Assembly: GCF_026210795.1 (NCBI RefSeq)
Contig: NC_089445.1
Span: 496,001 to 560,000, forward strand
Length of the DNA stretch: 64,000 nt
Direction of reading: 5' to 3'
From: Rhizophagus irregularis
Lineage: Eukaryota; Glomeromycota; Glomeromycetes; Glomerales; Glomeraceae
Shown: in pieces, positions 13,343-24,900 of the stretch
Position numbering within the stretch: the stretch's first letter is position 1
Layout of the letters: every line of letters begins with the position of its first letter
Made by a program: the position numbers and the translations under genes
The notes under the pieces: generated by a model
The model's input: the letters and a program-made list of their open reading frames with translations, nothing else
Told to the model about the DNA's origin: nothing
The model's database searches: none

Positions 13343-13717
13343 TATATAAGGTAAATATTAAATTTTATATACAATTTTACTTTATTATTTACCGAAACAT
13401 TTGTAAACTTATATTTGATTTTACCTTATAAAACCAGAAACCTATTTTAACTTTACCTTACATATCCGGAGACCTTTATTTGTTATATATATAATTTTAC
13501 CTTTATCTATTAAGAGACCTAAAAATTTTTTTTAATATAAATTTTACCTTATATTTTTGGAGACTTCTATTAGAAGTAAGCGGAGTCCTAGCTGGGTTGA
13601 TTATACAATTAAAGTAAAATTTTTTGCTACCCAAACTTTATCCTCAATCATACTAACTTATCACTAACACGAACTGTAAAAGTATGAGAGTAGAAAGCTG
13701 AAGACCTTATTTGTATC

Positions 13718-13961
13718 TAAGGTTGCTTGTCTAAACCTCTTCAAAAACCTACGATTAATTTCATCAAAATTTTACTATAGATTTATTATAGTTTCGGCAG
13801 AGTTTCGGCAGTTTCGGCATTTATAATAAGTTTTAGCAGTTTCGCCTTTCTCCAAAGTTTCGCCAGTTTTTTAATATAACTTTAATATAGTTTCGGCAGA
13901 ATTTCGCTTTTCGGCGAAACGCTATCTTGCCTAAACCCCTAGGTTTCAGCAAGCAACCTTA
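13718..13961 (+). mobile_element. 244-bp MITE, copy 2
   Basis: It starts TAAGGTTGCTTGTCTAAACC and ends AGCAACCTTA. A perfect 8-bp duplication, TTTGTATC, flanks it at 13710-13717 and 13962-13969. Apart from scattered changes (mostly G/A and C/T) it follows the copies at 8128 and 16537 base for base. Confidence 0.93.
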
Positions 13962-14203
13962 TTTGTATCATAAAAGATAAACAACATAAGGTCCCTATAG
14001 GTTTTGCTCAAAATATCAAATAACTTAAAAGTGCATACAAGATGAACAAGAGGAAGAGAAAGCGTGGTAAAAATAATTTATGGTATCATCACAATAGGTC
14101 AAGACTGGCACTTCCTTCTATATAGCCATAGAAAAATATCCAAAGTGAGTGACACTGCGTATTCGATCAAATTTGCTAAGAAGGCCTTAGAACTAAACTC
14201 AAA

Positions 14204-14518
14204 GTTATACCAGGACCCCGGATATCTAATATAAAGGTCATAATGGACTTTTGGCCAAAAACACCCCTTTTTGCTGAAACTCAAAAAATCGTTTTTTGTA
14301 AATATCTCAGCATCCAGTAATTCAATTTTAATGAACTTTTTTTTATTTTGTAGCCCTCATTTAGCTCTACAATTTAAAAAAAAAGTTCATCAAAATTGGA
14401 CCACTGGATGCCGAGATATTTACAAAAAACGATTTTTTGAGCCCTTGAAAAATGGGCCAATCTGCCGAAAGTGTGACTTATGACCTGTTTTGGAGATATC
14501 CGGGGTCCTGTTATACCA
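14204..14518. mobile_element. Foldback element of about 315 bp
   Basis: GTTATACCAGGACCCCGGAT at the left is matched in reverse complement at 14497-14516, and the similarity continues inward across almost the entire element, so it can fold into one long hairpin. Each arm carries one copy of the recurring ATCTCGGCATCCAGT core (about 14299-14336 and 14385-14423). There is no gene; the open frames here are mirror images of the hairpin. Confidence 0.8.
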
Positions 14519-15131
14519 ATCATTATGTGATAGCGTGAAAGAGGTTTTAGGTATAATTGTGAGTTTGTTAATGGATAAGGCGTATATGGAAAATGAACCA
14601 GACAGAAAGAGAATCAGGATAGAGGGTTATTGTTCAAAAAATAAGCATGTATAATAATAGCATAGTTTCATGTATCATGTATCACATGTATCACAGACAA
14701 TGTCCTGAATTTTGTATTTATTATGTATTAATAAAAATTTTTTCTTGACAAATTTCGCTGACAGGCCAGTGAAAAATATGATATTATTTTATTTCATGCT
14801 TTATTCCTTCCTTTAAATGCATTTTTCATTTTTCATTCATATTTACTTATGTTTACAAAAAAAAATATAAATAAAGATTTGTATAAAATAAAGAATTAGA
14901 CAAACAATTAGCAGTTCATCAACAAAGAATAGCAAAGAGTTAATGGAATTATTTAACAAATATTAGCAAGCAACTAAAAAAGAGAAAAATGAAACTAATA
15001 GCAACAGAAAATATTTTTAAGAGATAAGGCAGTTGATATAGTGGAAAAATTTTTGGGCAAAAAAGACTGATGAAAAGTTAAGAAATTAGCTATTTAACAG
15101 GAAATTAAAAATAGTGTATCTAAAACATCAA

Positions 15132-15718
15132 TTAAGGCCAGTTGAAAGCAAACTCGTATTGAAAAACTTCATATATATTATGATGTACTATCTTAAGAGT
15201 GGTAGCAACATCATCAAGTCCAATGGTATGGCGTGACCTTTAGTAAAAAAAGGGAAAGAAAAGCATATTAAATAACGTTAAGGAATCAAAACAAAATTTC
15301 TTATACTTACCAAGCTGGAAAGTGACGTACACATTCATAAAAATCTCTTTCAGTTTGAAACATGAACATTGTATGTAGATTGAATAAGTCTTCACCACCT
15401 GAGTTTTGGATATATTTGATAAGATTGTCGATAGTATGTAATGGATTTCTGTCTCTACTTCTGTTTATATCAAATGCATCAAAGTTCCATTGAACCACAA
15501 GAGTGAGATTATCTTCTTTCATCTTGGAAATTGAGGTTACTAGGACAGATTTATTTATCTTGATGTCTTCTAATAATTTTGATTGATCTAAACACATTGA
15601 ATCAAGCTTTAATATTTAATTTATACATTTAGAATATCAATGTGTTCATTACCTCCAAATAACTCGGTGAGTCTTTTTTTATATTTTTCTTCTTGTTTTA
15701 CTGTATGTTTTATTACAA
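15132..15718 (-). CDS. Unrecognised small gene, 5' end not resolved
   Basis: Three minus-strand exons (15718-15653, 15587-15311, 15237-15132) join with consistent phase to about 149 residues: VIKHTVKQEEKYKKRL and TELFG, then DQSKLLEDIKINKSV, ..., LVVQWNFDAFDINRSRDR, NPLHTIDNLIKYIQNSGG, ERDFYECVRHFPAWSRH, TIGLDDVATTLKIV, ending AFNWP and a stop. The donors read GTAATG and GTAAGT. An upstream coding-like stretch (YEIPSTPDMVENINYPSPYN, about 15777-15832) may belong to it, but I could not find its donor. No domain is recognised. The precise phase match at two splice joins is the main evidence that it is a real gene or a recent pseudogene. Confidence 0.55.
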
Positions 15719-15719
15719 C

Positions 15720-16380
15720 TATAAAAAAAAATAAAAAGTAAATACTTAAGTAAATAGTAATAAAATATTAATTATAAGGTGAAGGATAATTAATATTTTC
15801 AACCATATCAGGAGTAGAAGGAATTTCATAAAAATAACAATAATGAAAAAATTACTTTTTTTTACAGTATTTTCAATATTTTTCAACATTTTATATTGAA
15901 ATAATTTTAATATTTCTGCAATAAAGAATTTTGCCTTTGAATACGATTTAGGTCACATAAAAAAGAAATATTTAATTTTTAAATACGATTCAGATCGCAT
16001 AAGAAAGAAATATTTATATGATTCAGGTTATGTAAGAAAATCTTTGAATACGATTTAAGTCGCATAAGAAAGAAATATTTAATTATAGAGGTATATATAT
16101 AATATATATAGGATTCTAATAAGGTCACCAGAAAATTGGGGTCCTATATATATATATATGTGACTCACTCATTACAGTAATGTATTAATTATTACTCAAT
16201 TTTTGAAATCACATATACTTACAACTATATCACATCATTTATTTTATATCACTTTGGATTTGAACATGGCCCCTGAATACAAAGATATCACATTAAGATT
16301 ACAATGAGTAAACATAGTAAATATCACATCAATTATCTCCTTGAACTTTTAGTACTGTACTATTTTTGTAACCTTGTACG
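15720..16380. other. AT-rich spacer with short GATTTAGGTCGCATAAGAAAG repeats
   Basis: Three or four copies of a roughly 45-50-bp unit containing TACGATT(C/T)AGGTCGCATAA and GAAATATTTAATT lie at about 15935-16085. Nothing else recognisable is seen apart from a short TA-rich run near 16095-16165. Confidence 0.5.
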
Positions 16381-16424
16381 AATTGTATCAATTATCATGA
16401 CGAACGTCTGTGTATTCAGGAATC

Positions 16425-17032
16425 CTTGAGGTGTTCATGCACAGAACAGGTAGCATGGTTATAGAGTTCGATTCTCCACTTCTTGGGTCCTGGTTAGTGA
16501 TCCCTGGTGGTTAATACCCACCATAAGGGGTAATCCTAAGGTTGCTTGTCTAAACCTCTTCAAAATCCTACGATTAGTTTTGTCAAAATTTTACTATAAA
16601 TTTATTATAGTTTTGGCAGAGTTTTAGCAGTTTCAGCATTTATAATAAGTTTCGGCAGTTTCACCTTTCTCCAAAATTTCGCCAGTTTTTTAATATAACT
16701 TTAATATAGTTTTGGCAGAATTTCGCTTTTCGGCGAAACGCCATCTTGCCTAAACCCCTAGGTTTTGGCAAGCAACCTTAGGTAATCCTGAACAGATGCC
16801 TGCTACTTCCTGTCTGAGTGGTCACTACAAAATATACCACTTAGGTTCACAACTGTACTATTAGTGTTAGGTAATCACAGGCTGTAGTGGCCTTTGAGTG
16901 AGACCTTGTACCTAATATGGTGGTATGGAAAGGTACTAAATGGTTGATGTTACCTATCAAAAGTCTATTATGAAAGTAGGTGCTTTCTAAAGGTCATTAA
17001 ATAAATTGAGTACCAGTATCATACAATGGGTA
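16425..17032 (+). repeat. tRNA-related repeat unit, copy B, left part
   Basis: This is the counterpart of 29610-29795 plus 30315-30495: ACAGAACAGGTAG, GAGTTCGATTCTCC (an RNA polymerase III B-box-like sequence), ACCCACCATAAGGGG, GCCTGCTACTTCCTGTCTGA, ATGGTGGTATGGAA and GAGTACCAGTATCAT occur in the same order. It is broken by a MITE at 16537 and by the 3.8-kb element at 17033, after which it resumes at 20841. Confidence 0.8.
16537..16780 (+). mobile_element. 244-bp MITE, copy 3, inside the tRNA-related repeat
   Basis: A perfect 8-bp duplication, GGTAATCC, flanks it (16529-16536 and 16781-16788). The related repeat at about 29700-29730 reads straight through the same site (ATAAGGGGTGATCCTGGACA), which gives a paralogous empty site and confirms the insertion boundaries. 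The ends are TAAGGTTGCTTG and CAAGCAACCTTA. Confidence 0.95.
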
Positions 17033-17169
17033 CATCAGGAAATTTTATAGCGCGAAAAATTGCGTAAGTTTACGATTTTGTAAGTTTATGAAAGTTTATG
17101 GCATAATATTTCGAAAAATTTCAAAATATTACGTAAGTTTACAATTTCGTAAGATTTATGTGATATTAC

Positions 17170-17810
17170 GGTTAAAATATTACGTAAGTTTACAATATCG
17201 TAAGATTTACGCAATATTACGGTCAAAATATTCTGCAAATTTACGAAACTGTAAACCTGCGTAATATTACGGTTGAAATATTTCGAAAATTTACGAAACT
17301 GTAAACCTGCGTAATATTACGGTTGAAATATTTCGAAAATTTACGAAACTGTAAACCTGCGTAATATTACGGTTGAAATATTTCAAAAATTTACGAGACT
17401 GTAAATCTGCGTAATATTACGGTTAAAATATTTCGAAAATTTACGAGACTGTAAACCTGCGTAATATTACGGTTGAAATATTTCGAAAATTTACGAGACT
17501 GTAAATCCTGCGTAATATTACGGTTAAAATATTTCGAAAATTTACGAAACTGTAAATCTGCGTAATATTACGGTTAAAATATTTCGAAAATTTACGAGAC
17601 TGTAAACCTGCGTAATATTACGGTTGAAATATTTCGAAAATTTACGAGACTGTAAACCTGCGTAATATTACGGTTAAAATATTTCGAAAATTTACGAAAC
17701 TGTAAACCTGCGTAATATTACGGTTGAAATATTTCGAAAATTTACGAGACTGTAAACCTGCGTAATATTCCGTTTCGAAAATTTACGAGATTGTAAACTG
17801 CGTATGCAGT
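17170..17810 (+). repeat. 50-bp satellite, about 12 units
   Basis: The unit reads TTTACGAAACTGTAAACCTG followed by CGTAATATTACGGTTGAAAT and ATTTCGAAAA; the period is exactly 50 bp over most of the array. Units vary mainly at GAAACT/GAGACT and ACCTG/ATCTG. Each unit contains the near-palindrome CGTAATATTACG. The array lies just inside the left end of the 3.8-kb element, where transposase-binding repeats are usually placed. Confidence 0.95.
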
Positions 17811-18168
17811 AGAACGTATACAAGGGGCATGTGATACTATTGAATAATCAAAAATAATATAAACACCTTTTCTTTTATATAAACACCTTTTTTTTTAAGT
17901 TTGGGAAAGCAAATTTATTTTTATTTACGAATTTTTTATTATTTACAATTTTTATGTTAAAAATTAAAGTAAATTCTAATTTTTATTATAACTTAATAAA
18001 AAAATATACATTTGATACTTGTTCGCTACTATTTTATAAAATAGTACTCAGGCTGTACGGCATGGACGTCAGTATCAGTCACAGCCCAAAAAAAACGTGA
18101 GTCTCCAGCCGATATTTGGTACGGACTGGGCCTAGCTACTTACTTAATAAATAAAAAAATAAAAATAA

Positions 18169-18809
18169 TTATCTTCTACGATACGTAGGTAAGTTTCTCC
18201 TTCTCCTACGATCGTCACGCGTATCTAAAATTGATCAAATTTATCAAATTTAAAATGTGAACGTAAAATAGAATGTAATATTAATTATAAAATTTTATTA
18301 TAGTATAATTACCCGGCCTCTCCCAAAATCTCGTTCTAAATTCGCGATAATATCTTTGGCCGGTACGCGTCCACAGCCGCCGCCCAGGCCGATTAGGGGT
18401 ACCATTACGATAAAGGACATAGTTCTAAATATCAAAATCAGTTTGAATATTCGGTAAATACATTTAATTTAAATGAATGTAATTTTATTTATTTACTTAC
18501 ATGGTAATCCCTGACGAGGTTCCTCCACTTTTGGCTGCACTGTTGCCCGGAAACCCTCGTTCGAAATATTCTATTTATTCTGATTCAATTAAATGGATTG
18601 GTTAATTTGAATTTAAATTCTTTCTTAAAGAAAATTATAGATATTAGTCATATGAACCTATTGGCAACAGAGTCCCAAAAATCATGGCGGCTTCTACCAT
18701 TAATATTATGGTAGGCGCGGTTTCTGTCGCGGCGTATGTCGACAAGTTCGTCCATCATAGCCCAGTTCTAATGGACGTTATAGGAACGACGACGTGTTTG
18801 GCGAGGCAT
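18169..18809 (-). pseudogene. Small Myb/trihelix-like DNA-binding gene with an early stop
   Basis: Four minus-strand exons join in frame: 18809 or 18758 to 18658, 18570-18501, 18424-18313, 18224-18169. The reading from the first ATG is MPRQTRRRSYNVH, then a TAG at 18768-18770, then NWAMMDELVDIRRDRNRAYH, GRSRHDFWDSVANRIFRTRV, GQQCSQKWRNLVRDYHNYVL, and an Arg-rich tail ending NLPTYRRR. The pattern of three short helices with FW.S.A...... QC..KW.NLV.DY resembles a trihelix/Myb-like DNA-binding domain. From the internal ATG at 18758 the protein has 112 residues and lacks the conserved Trp of helix 1, so it is either nonsense-truncated or a shortened form. Such proteins accompany transposases in some DNA transposons. 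Confidence 0.7.
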
Positions 18810-19599
18810 TATTAGATTTGATTTTATTTTTATAATTTGATTTTGGGATGAGTAAAAATTTGAAAGAAAGTCGTAAAATGTCACTTTAAATAAAATTTGA
18901 ACAATACCTCTTTGGTTTGATTTTATTTCTCGTTTCAATTAAAATTTAATTTATTAGACTTTTCATCATTAAACATATTAATTAAATCTCATGCGGATAT
19001 GGATTATCTAAATATAAATATCATGATTCTAAATATAGATATAAATCACTTAATTTATTTTAATTTTTTTTTAAAAAAAAATCTTAGTTTGATTTCAATT
19101 AAAAATAATTAAAAATCATGTACATGTTTTGGTTATTTAAATATAAATATCAATATATTATATTTAAAAATAAAACAATTTATTATTAGCACATTCTATT
19201 GAATTTTTAAAAAAAAATCATCAATATATCATATTTAAAAATAAAACAATTATATTCTGATTAAATATTTTGCGTACATTTCTTAAAAAAATCATAAAAA
19301 AAATCTTGTACGTCGTACATGCAATTACTAAATATCATCCCCTTGTGATAAATAAAAAATTACGCAACACAAATTCAACACAAACTCAACACAAATTTAA
19401 CAAATTTAACGAAATTTGGCCAAAATTAACAAATTTTTTACCAGAATTATCAACACAAATTGAACACAAATTGAACACAAATTTCAGTCACGATTTATTT
19501 ATGTCACACCCGCTATACGATGTACATGATTTCTGGCCAATCAAAATTAGGCTGATCCTTGCATGTGATTTAATCATTTAATCATTTAATCGTACGCAC

Positions 19600-20330
19600 G
19601 CGTTTTTGTCTTATTTATTTTTGTTTCTTATTTCTTTATTCTTTTGTTCAATATTTTTAATTTTTTTGTCTCTTCTTTCTATTATTTCTTTAATTATATA
19701 CAATATATTTACATATATTTCATAATTTATTGCTTTGCAGGTATAGAAATATTTGTTTATTAATACTAATTATTTTCATTTTTTTTTACCTCTTTGTTAT
19801 TTTGTATCGTAATACTAACAATAATATCCATGTTTCCTTTATTCCTTTTTACTTGTACTTTAATACTAACGATACTAACAATACTAACAACATGTTTATT
19901 TTTTCCTTTCTCTTTATTTCTTTATTCTTTTGTTCAATTACTTTGCAGGTATAGAAATATTTATTTATTAATACTAATTATTTTAATATTAACGCGTTTT
20001 TTTTACCTCTTTGTTACTTTATGTCGTAATACTAACAATACTATCTACGTTTCCTTTATTTCTTTTTACTTGTACTTTAATACTAACGATAATATCCATG
20101 TTTCTTTTACTCCTTTTACTGTTTCTTTAACTCTTTTTACCTTAATACTAACAATAATAACAATATTTCTTTTATCTTTATATCTAATACTAACGTTACT
20201 ATAGCTGTTTCTCTTCTTTTTACGTCTAATAATATTGTTACTCTACTCTTTCTCTTTTTTACTTTTATGTATTCTGTATATATTAATAAATACTTGTAAT
20301 TTTTTATGATTATATCTAATAAAACATACA
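19600..20330. repeat. T-rich repeats of about 205 bp with CTAATACTAACAATACTAAC runs
   Basis: A segment containing TTTGCAGGTATAGAAATATT, TTATTAATACTAATTATTTT and CCTCTTTGTTA occurs at about 19735 and again at about 19943, followed each time by TAATACTAACAATA-type short repeats. The open frames here on both strands are low in complexity and I do not call them genes. Confidence 0.6.
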
Positions 20331-20840
20331 TTATATAAACTTATAGTACAGAAAATGAAGTATTATTTATCGAAATATTTTGAAATATTACGAAATATTA
20401 AGTTGTGTAAAATCACAGAATATTACGAATCGTCAAATTATGGAACATTACGCATCATAGAATTTCGAAATATTTTAAAAAGTTGCGAAGTATTACGCAG
20501 TAAAATTACGGAATATTACGAATCGTAAAATTACGAAGCCTTGCATACAGTAATATTTCGAAATATTTTAAAAAGTTACAAAATATTACGCTTACGCAAA
20601 CTTGCGGCGGGTCTGAAAACTTACGAAATATTATGTAAAATTACGAAATATTGCGAACCGCAAAATTACGGAATATTACAAATCGTAAAATTACGAAGCT
20701 TTGCATATCGTAATATTTCGAAATATTTTAAAAAGTTACGAAATATTACGCTTACGCAAACTTGCGGCGGGTCTGGAAGCTTACGAAATATTATGATGTG
20801 TAAACTTGCGCAACTTTTCGCACTATATAATTTCCTGATG

Positions 20841-21070
20841 TATAGGATGAGTAGGCGGTGTATTCCTAACTTCAGATCAGTCTTAAAAGTGGCCTGATGA
20901 GAATGTTCTCAAAATGTGATGCTGTTACCTGAGGAATTAAGTACTTAGTATAATGGTTATCCTTGAGAATGATAGGATACTAGCTGAAAACTAGTCTCAT
21001 AAGAGGCAGTAGGAGGCTTGGCTGTAAATACTAGCAAAGTAAAAGAATAAAACTACCACTATTCGATTCG
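20841..21070 (+). repeat. tRNA-related repeat unit, copy B, right part
   Basis: It matches 30495-30715: AGGATGAGTAGGCGGTGTAT, CTTCAGATCAG, GATAGGATACTAG and CTTGGC(T/C)GTAAA in order. It resumes the unit interrupted at 17033. Confidence 0.8.
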
Positions 21071-21464
21071 TCTTAATAAGACGATTCTAACAAGTTATGG
21101 TACATCTTTATACGATTATTAGATGCTAAGTTATTCAATATATTCTTTATATAACTGTGATTATAAATGGTTCTTTTTAATATAAGATTGAGGATAGGTA
21201 TGATAGTAACTATAGATAGATTGTAACTATATAGGATAAATTTTAATAATAAAGTGTTTTAAACATTCAACTGATGTGACTATATAGTAGAATGTGACTA
21301 TAATGGGAGTGACTATAGAAGGAGTTAACTGTATTATCTAGAATATTAGTTATTTGGGCAAATGAAGAAGCTAATATTAAGATAATGTATTAGCATAGGT
21401 TGTAAAAAACTGGTGTAGTTTTTAGGCATTAGTATAGAAATATTTCACTTTGTAAAATGAAATT
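21071..21464. repeat. Old foldback fragment and pogo-like terminus
   Basis: The segment 21060-21127 (CGATTCGTCTTAATAAGACG, TATGGTACATCTTTATACGA, TTAGATGCTAAG) is a diverged half of the foldback family at 30965-31450. GTGACTATA repeats ending near AGGAGTTAACTGTATTA at about 21310-21338 look like one end of a pogo-type repeat. Nothing coding is seen. Confidence 0.5.
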
Positions 21465-21984
21465 CATCGGGAAATTTTTTGGGGTGCAGAACTGCGGAGA
21501 TCTGTAAAATTAGCAGATCTCCGCTTTTTTTTTGTCATTTTTTGTGTATTTCTGCAAAGTTCTGCAAACTTTGCAACTTCGCAGATAATTGAATATTTTA
21601 TCTATAAAATCAGCAAAATTCTGCAATTTTGCAGAATTTCATTTAACAGAAAATTTAAAACATGCCAGTTTTGCGAAGTTCTGCGAAATAGCAGATCTTC
21701 GCTTTTTGTCCTTTTTTTTTTGCGAAACTCTGCGAAATTCTTTAACTCAAAATTGCGGGTTTATAATTGCGTTTAAACTTTGAGTAACTAACTAATTAAA
21801 CTTTTCGATTTCAATTAGTAATTAAGCTTAATTAAGCTTTTCGATCATTTCCGTTGACAATTTATTTTCGCTAAAGTTTTTTAATAGTTTTTTTTAATAC
21901 TTTCGTTAAAGTTTTTCAACAAATTTACAAATTTTATTTTTTAAACTTTCTGACTTTACTTTCGTTAAAGTTTTCCAGTAATTT

Positions 21985-24900
21985 TTAAAACATGTATTTA
22001 TTTAACAAATAACGATTTACTTTGCCAAACCTTGGAACTATATGAACTTCTTGGTTAATTGAACCGATTGGTATTGTGTTGTATTCTTTGGTGTAATACA
22101 ACTGCGGACACCCGTACAGTTCAGGTTCCTCTGTAATAATATCAAACCAACGAACCAGAGCAAGTTCATATGGCTCTTTGAAAGAACCTCGGAAGAATTT
22201 AAATAATAACAACACCTTATAAAGAAAATTGATTAATGACATACAACACTTTATCAATCTTAATCATTCACTTACTTTTCCATACCAAGCTCCCTCATCC
22301 GAATTGTATTGCTCTTGATCTTCCGCAGGAGTTACCGCAATATTACCGAACCATTTTTTACTTTGGAATTCTCCTGTCATTCTTAAAATATGTCTATCTT
22401 CCAGGTGTACTGAATCATAAATTTTAATGTAAAATTCGTCACTTTCGGACTCCTGCGAAGATGTGTCCAGAAAGGTATCTAAAGTTGAAATTAATTGCGA
22501 TAACCCTTCAATGAAGTTTGAATGTGGTGGATTTTCAGATTTTTTCAACGATTTTATTTTTTGGCCGATATTATCTAATGTTAGTTCCCAAAGTACTTTT
22601 TCAAATCCTTTGGCTTTACGATGAATAACTTTTTTAGCAGAAGATGTCAATTCTTTGTGTTTTACCTATAAAAAATATTATTAAATGTATGTATATTTTA
22701 AAGAAATTGATTTCAGTCATGTCGGATTCAACTAACAGCGTTCACCAATTGTCTCATTACGTCTTTCTGTTTGATAACCGATATGGGGTTTTGACATATG
22801 ATTTGTGGAGGGTTTCGTACGTTTCCGTTAACAACCCATTCAATGCACCATATTTTCTAATAGCAGGCACTGAAAACAATCAAAATAAATTAGGATAAAA
22901 TCATATACTGTATGTTTACTAGCGTCCTACCTGCGTGATACCGCCAACTGTATAACTTCGGAAAATTGCAGTTAGTAGTGGACAATGGAGAGAAGATCTT
23001 TTTGAAATCAATGCACCAATCAATAATTGCTGACTATAATTGATAATCTTTAGTGTGTTGATGATTTTCAATGTGACTTTATGAACTTTGACTTACTTCA
23101 AAAATTTTCAGATCTTCTTCAGTGTACATTTCTTTCCTGCTCATTATGTACATCTTACTGAACTTTGCGTAAAGTTCGCAAAGTTCTTTACAGATTATTT
23201 TGTTCCCTTCAAAAATTTCATCTAAGGCAAAAAATGCAATTTTCATTATGTTACGATAGTCTGACGCAGTAAGTACGTTTAAATGTCCTAATTTATGTAA
23301 GAGTTTAAGACCCAGAAAGCGAGAAATTTGACGAAGTTGATCATCAAATTTTTTTTGTAGTTCTGTTCCTCCGACTGCCTTCAAAATATCTTGTGTAAAT
23401 TCCAATTGGTATTTGAAGAGTCCAAGATCGATATGGTGCATACGGTCAGGAACGCAGGCTTCGTATATATTCAAATTTCTGAAACAAATTATACGTGCGT
23501 AAAAATTTACATCTTTGAAATTAATTACAGAAATATAAAGATATTTACGGAAATTTCCAGAAGGAATTTTCAACAGAATGCACAGAATACTCCTTTCCTT
23601 GGCCATCGTTGATTACTTGCTTCATATTTTCATGAGTTCTATGAGGTACGTTCTCTAGTTTAAGACTCATATTGTTCAGATCACTTTGCAAAACTATGCA
23701 AGTATGGCATGGCATTTTGCACCGCGCTCCTTTATATGTCGCAGTTATATCATCAGCTTCAAGCATATCTGCGAGAAAAAAAGATATCTGTGCAGCGAAA
23801 GTAATCACTTGTCCATTAATTCCAAAATATAGCGCTTCAGATTTTTCTAATAAAGGTTGGAGCATAATTTTGAAGCATTTATGATATACATCGCGCTGTA
23901 AGCTTCGAAAACTTTCTGTTGTTTTGATTCCTGTATCTTGGACTTTAGAGAGAAATCCTAAAAGAATTTTAGCCTCCGGCAAATTTCGAACATGATTTGG
24001 AATGTTACCAAGAGTTAAAAAAACTGGATGGCCTGATGATTTCTCAAGTCCATCGAAAGTTGTTGCGTCTGAGTATAAGATGATGGACAATAGTCGATTT
24101 AATGATGGAAGGTTCTTTTCAGTTTCTAACCACCAGTTACCTTCGAAAGGTTCGCCAAATATTCTTGTTTCACCTCTATCATTCTGAGAATATAAACAAC
24201 TAAATAAGCATAAATAATGTAATTTATCATTGCAGACGAAAATCAAATTATTATACAGACCTTCATTTTATTTTGGATTTTTTTATGGACGAAGTTATTG
24301 GTTACTTCCGATCGTTGCAGAAAAGCTTGAATAGCACGAAAAAGTGGGCGATAGTAGAGGGTAAAATTAATTTCATTATAGGTCGCAACAACCTTTTCTT
24401 TAAAGTCTATCAAAAGTGAATTTATTTGATTAAGATAATCCTTGCCATTTTTCGTTGAACTAGGCAATGGTGATTTGTCTAAATTACTAAGTTTGTTGAA
24501 AAACTTTATTATTTTATCACCTATCTTATTAGAGATATTACCCTCTACTATCAACTCCAAAAAGTCGCGATATGCATCATTCGGCCATTTTACTACGCGC
24601 TCTGGTGTGGATTTTCCATCAACTACATCTATGGCATCATCTAATGATGCATCCTAAAGGTCTTCAGGATCAATGAATTCAGTATCTTCAAAGTTTACTA
24701 ATTCTGATTCTGCTTCCGATTCTTCAAAATTTGCTTCGACCCTCTCTTCTGACCATAACCTTTTTCGCAAATGATAATGTGGTTTATCTTCTAACTCATC
24801 TGCAATATTTACTAAGTCTTCATCTTGAGATGAAGGTTCAAATTGCTTCATCTCATCATCATCATCCTGTGATGTAAGCTTTTCTTGCGAAGTAGTTGGA

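Larger units (their letters stand above)
11591..13583. mobile_element. Candidate composite element bounded by 24-bp inverted ends
   Basis: The left end CCGCTTACTTCTAATAAAGG plus TCTC at 11591-11614 matches the right end at 13560-13583 in reverse complement at 22 of 24 positions. Both sides have repeated GAGACCT and ACCTTA motifs just inside the ends, as in subterminal transposase-binding arrays. No transposase is visible. It includes the features listed at 11752, 12470 and 13155. No target duplication was recognised, so the boundary is tentative. Confidence 0.5.
17033..20840. mobile_element. 3.8-kb element with CATCAGGAAATTT ends, non-autonomous
   Basis: The 13-bp terminal sequence CATCAGGAAATTT is perfect at the left; the right end is its inverse with one change (AATTTCCTGATG preceded by TATA). 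TA occurs on both sides as a likely 2-bp duplication. Just inside the ends both arms are crowded with CGTAATATTACG and CGAAATATT motifs in opposite orientation. The interior holds a 50-bp satellite, a small Myb/trihelix-like gene, and AT-rich DNA. There is no transposase. The flanking DNA is one continuous repeat unit, as shown by comparison with 30480-30500. Confidence 0.85.

Noticed and set aside
17170-17810. CRISPR-like array of 50-bp repeats
   Set aside because: The units are contiguous with no unique spacers, in a eukaryotic transposon; it is a satellite.
22236-24187. Plus-strand frames opposite the Plavaka-like transposase
   Set aside because: They are antisense shadows of exons with clear family signatures on the minus strand.
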